Part shown: piece by piece, positions 6,881 through 7,352 of the stretch
Numbering within the stretch: the stretch's first letter is position 1
Layout of the letters: the number at the start of each line of letters is the position of its first letter
Source: Candidatus Njordarchaeota archaeon
GTDB lineage: Archaea > Asgardarchaeota > Njordarchaeia > Njordarchaeales > JAHKLH01
NCBI GenBank assembly: GCA_029856635.1
Contig: JAHKLH010000079.1
Location: forward strand, 1-7,352
Direction: 5' to 3'
DNA length: 7,352 nt
The notes under the pieces: model-generated
The model's input: only the letters and a program-made list of their open reading frames with translations
What the model was told of the DNA's origin: nothing
Database searches by the model: none
Position numbers and translations under genes: made by a program

Positions 6881-6916
6881 TTATAAAAATTTTTAAAATT
6901 TATTTTTTGAAAGGTG
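6881..6916 (+). promoter_or_regulatory. TATA-like box and ribosome binding site of the right-edge membrane gene
   Basis: TTATAAAAAT (6881-6890) is followed about 25 bases later by the gene start region. AAAGGTG (6910-6916) lies seven bases before TTG 6924 and supports that unusual start codon. The same 143-base divergent region must also hold the pyrB promoter on the minus strand. A weak AT-rich candidate for it lies near 6795-6815, with no clear TATA box. Confidence 0.5.
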
Positions 6917-6923
6917 CGAAAAA

Positions 6924-7352
6924 TTGGGTAAAGCAGGACGAGCTGTTTTAGCGATCTTCGCAACTTGTATTATATTTGCTGCAATTATCGAATTTTTCTA
7001 TTATCTTTTAAATGGAGACTTCTTGTATACTCTGAGTGAAATTTTATCAGAAATTAATAGAATGTTTCAACCATTCAATGAGCTAGTAGGTGGAAATATA
7101 TCTACGGATCTCTTTACGTGGTTTTTCATATTCGCATTGATACTCTTTATAGCGGCAGTTTCTGGAGCTATAACCAGAAGCACCAGTAGTGGATTTATCG
7201 CTGGATTACTTGGCCCATTACTTATTCCAATAATAGCACTTATCGCCGATATTGCAGGAGTTGGTGATTATGGAATCACTTACGAATACTTCTACACAGA
7301 TGGACTAGGTTTAGTGATTTATGCAATAATAACAGCATTAATTGCTGCTGGT
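6924..7352 (+). CDS. Multi-pass membrane protein of unknown function (5' part, runs off the edge)
   Basis: An open frame of 143 codons runs from TTG 6924 to the window edge with no stop. The start is chosen because AAAGGTG precedes it by seven bases. Hydrophobic segments at about 7-29, 63-84, 89-112 and 127-143 should be membrane helices. The third contains a glycine-rich stretch (SGFIAGLLGPLLIPII, about 89-104) suited to helix packing. An acidic, aromatic loop (GDYGITYEYFYTDG, about 114-127) joins segments 3 and 4. Segments 1 and 2 are joined by a polar loop. I do not recognise a family and the C-terminus is unseen. It is divergent from pyrB, so a shared function is not implied. Confidence 0.75.
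   Translation, partial: MGKAGRAVLAIFATCIIFAAIIEFFYYLLNGDFLYTLSEILSEINRMFQPFNELVGGNISTDLFTWFFIFALILFIAAVSGAITRSTSSGFIAGLLGPLLIPIIALIADIAGVGDYGITYEYFYTDGLGLVIYAIITALIAAG

Noticed and set aside
1..7352. CRISPR array, transposon ends, tRNA or rRNA genes, defence cassette
   Set aside because: No regularly spaced repeats, terminal inverted repeats, transposase text or cloverleaf-like sequence was found on either strand by eye.

Overview
The window is AT-rich (by eye about one-third GC) and looks archaeal. The evidence is an AbrB-plus-PhoU fusion regulator, a duplicated SLC41/MgtE-type transporter, a long cyclo-ligase of the archaeal/MTHFSD type, TATA-like boxes about 25 bases upstream of likely transcript starts, GGAGG/GGTG ribosome binding sites and T-run terminators. 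The first complete gene resembles the longin/roadblock-like proteins that are abundant in Asgard archaea. An Asgard-type genome is therefore possible, but this is an inference from one fold-level resemblance.

Layout. Positions 1-56 may hold the end of an upstream gene. Positions 57-170 are a promoter region with a 15-bp dyad and a perfect tandem 11-bp repeat. Positions 171-1127 (+) encode a longin-like protein whose C-terminus may be frameshifted. Positions 1177-2541 (+) hold a decayed gene for a helical protein of about 455 codons, broken by about six frameshifts and two in-frame stops. This stretch could be mistaken for a non-coding gap with two small ORFs. From 2536 to 6780 all genes lie on the minus strand. 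In transcription order these are aspartate carbamoyltransferase (pyrB), the AbrB-PhoU regulator, the MgtE-like cation transporter, and a 5-formyltetrahydrofolate cyclo-ligase-like protein whose ATG directly follows the transporter's stop codon. A partial plus-strand membrane protein starts at 6924, divergent from pyrB, and runs off the right edge.

How the genes may work together. The transporter and cyclo-ligase genes are probably co-transcribed. The AbrB-PhoU gene has its own promoter-like region and is followed by T-run terminators. Its position just upstream of a divalent-cation transporter makes it a candidate regulator of that transporter. PyrB is a housekeeping pyrimidine gene with no pyrI next to it. 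I found no tRNA, rRNA, CRISPR array, transposase or clear defence system. The parts most worth a second look are the decayed gene with its longin-like neighbour, and the AbrB-PhoU/MgtE pairing.
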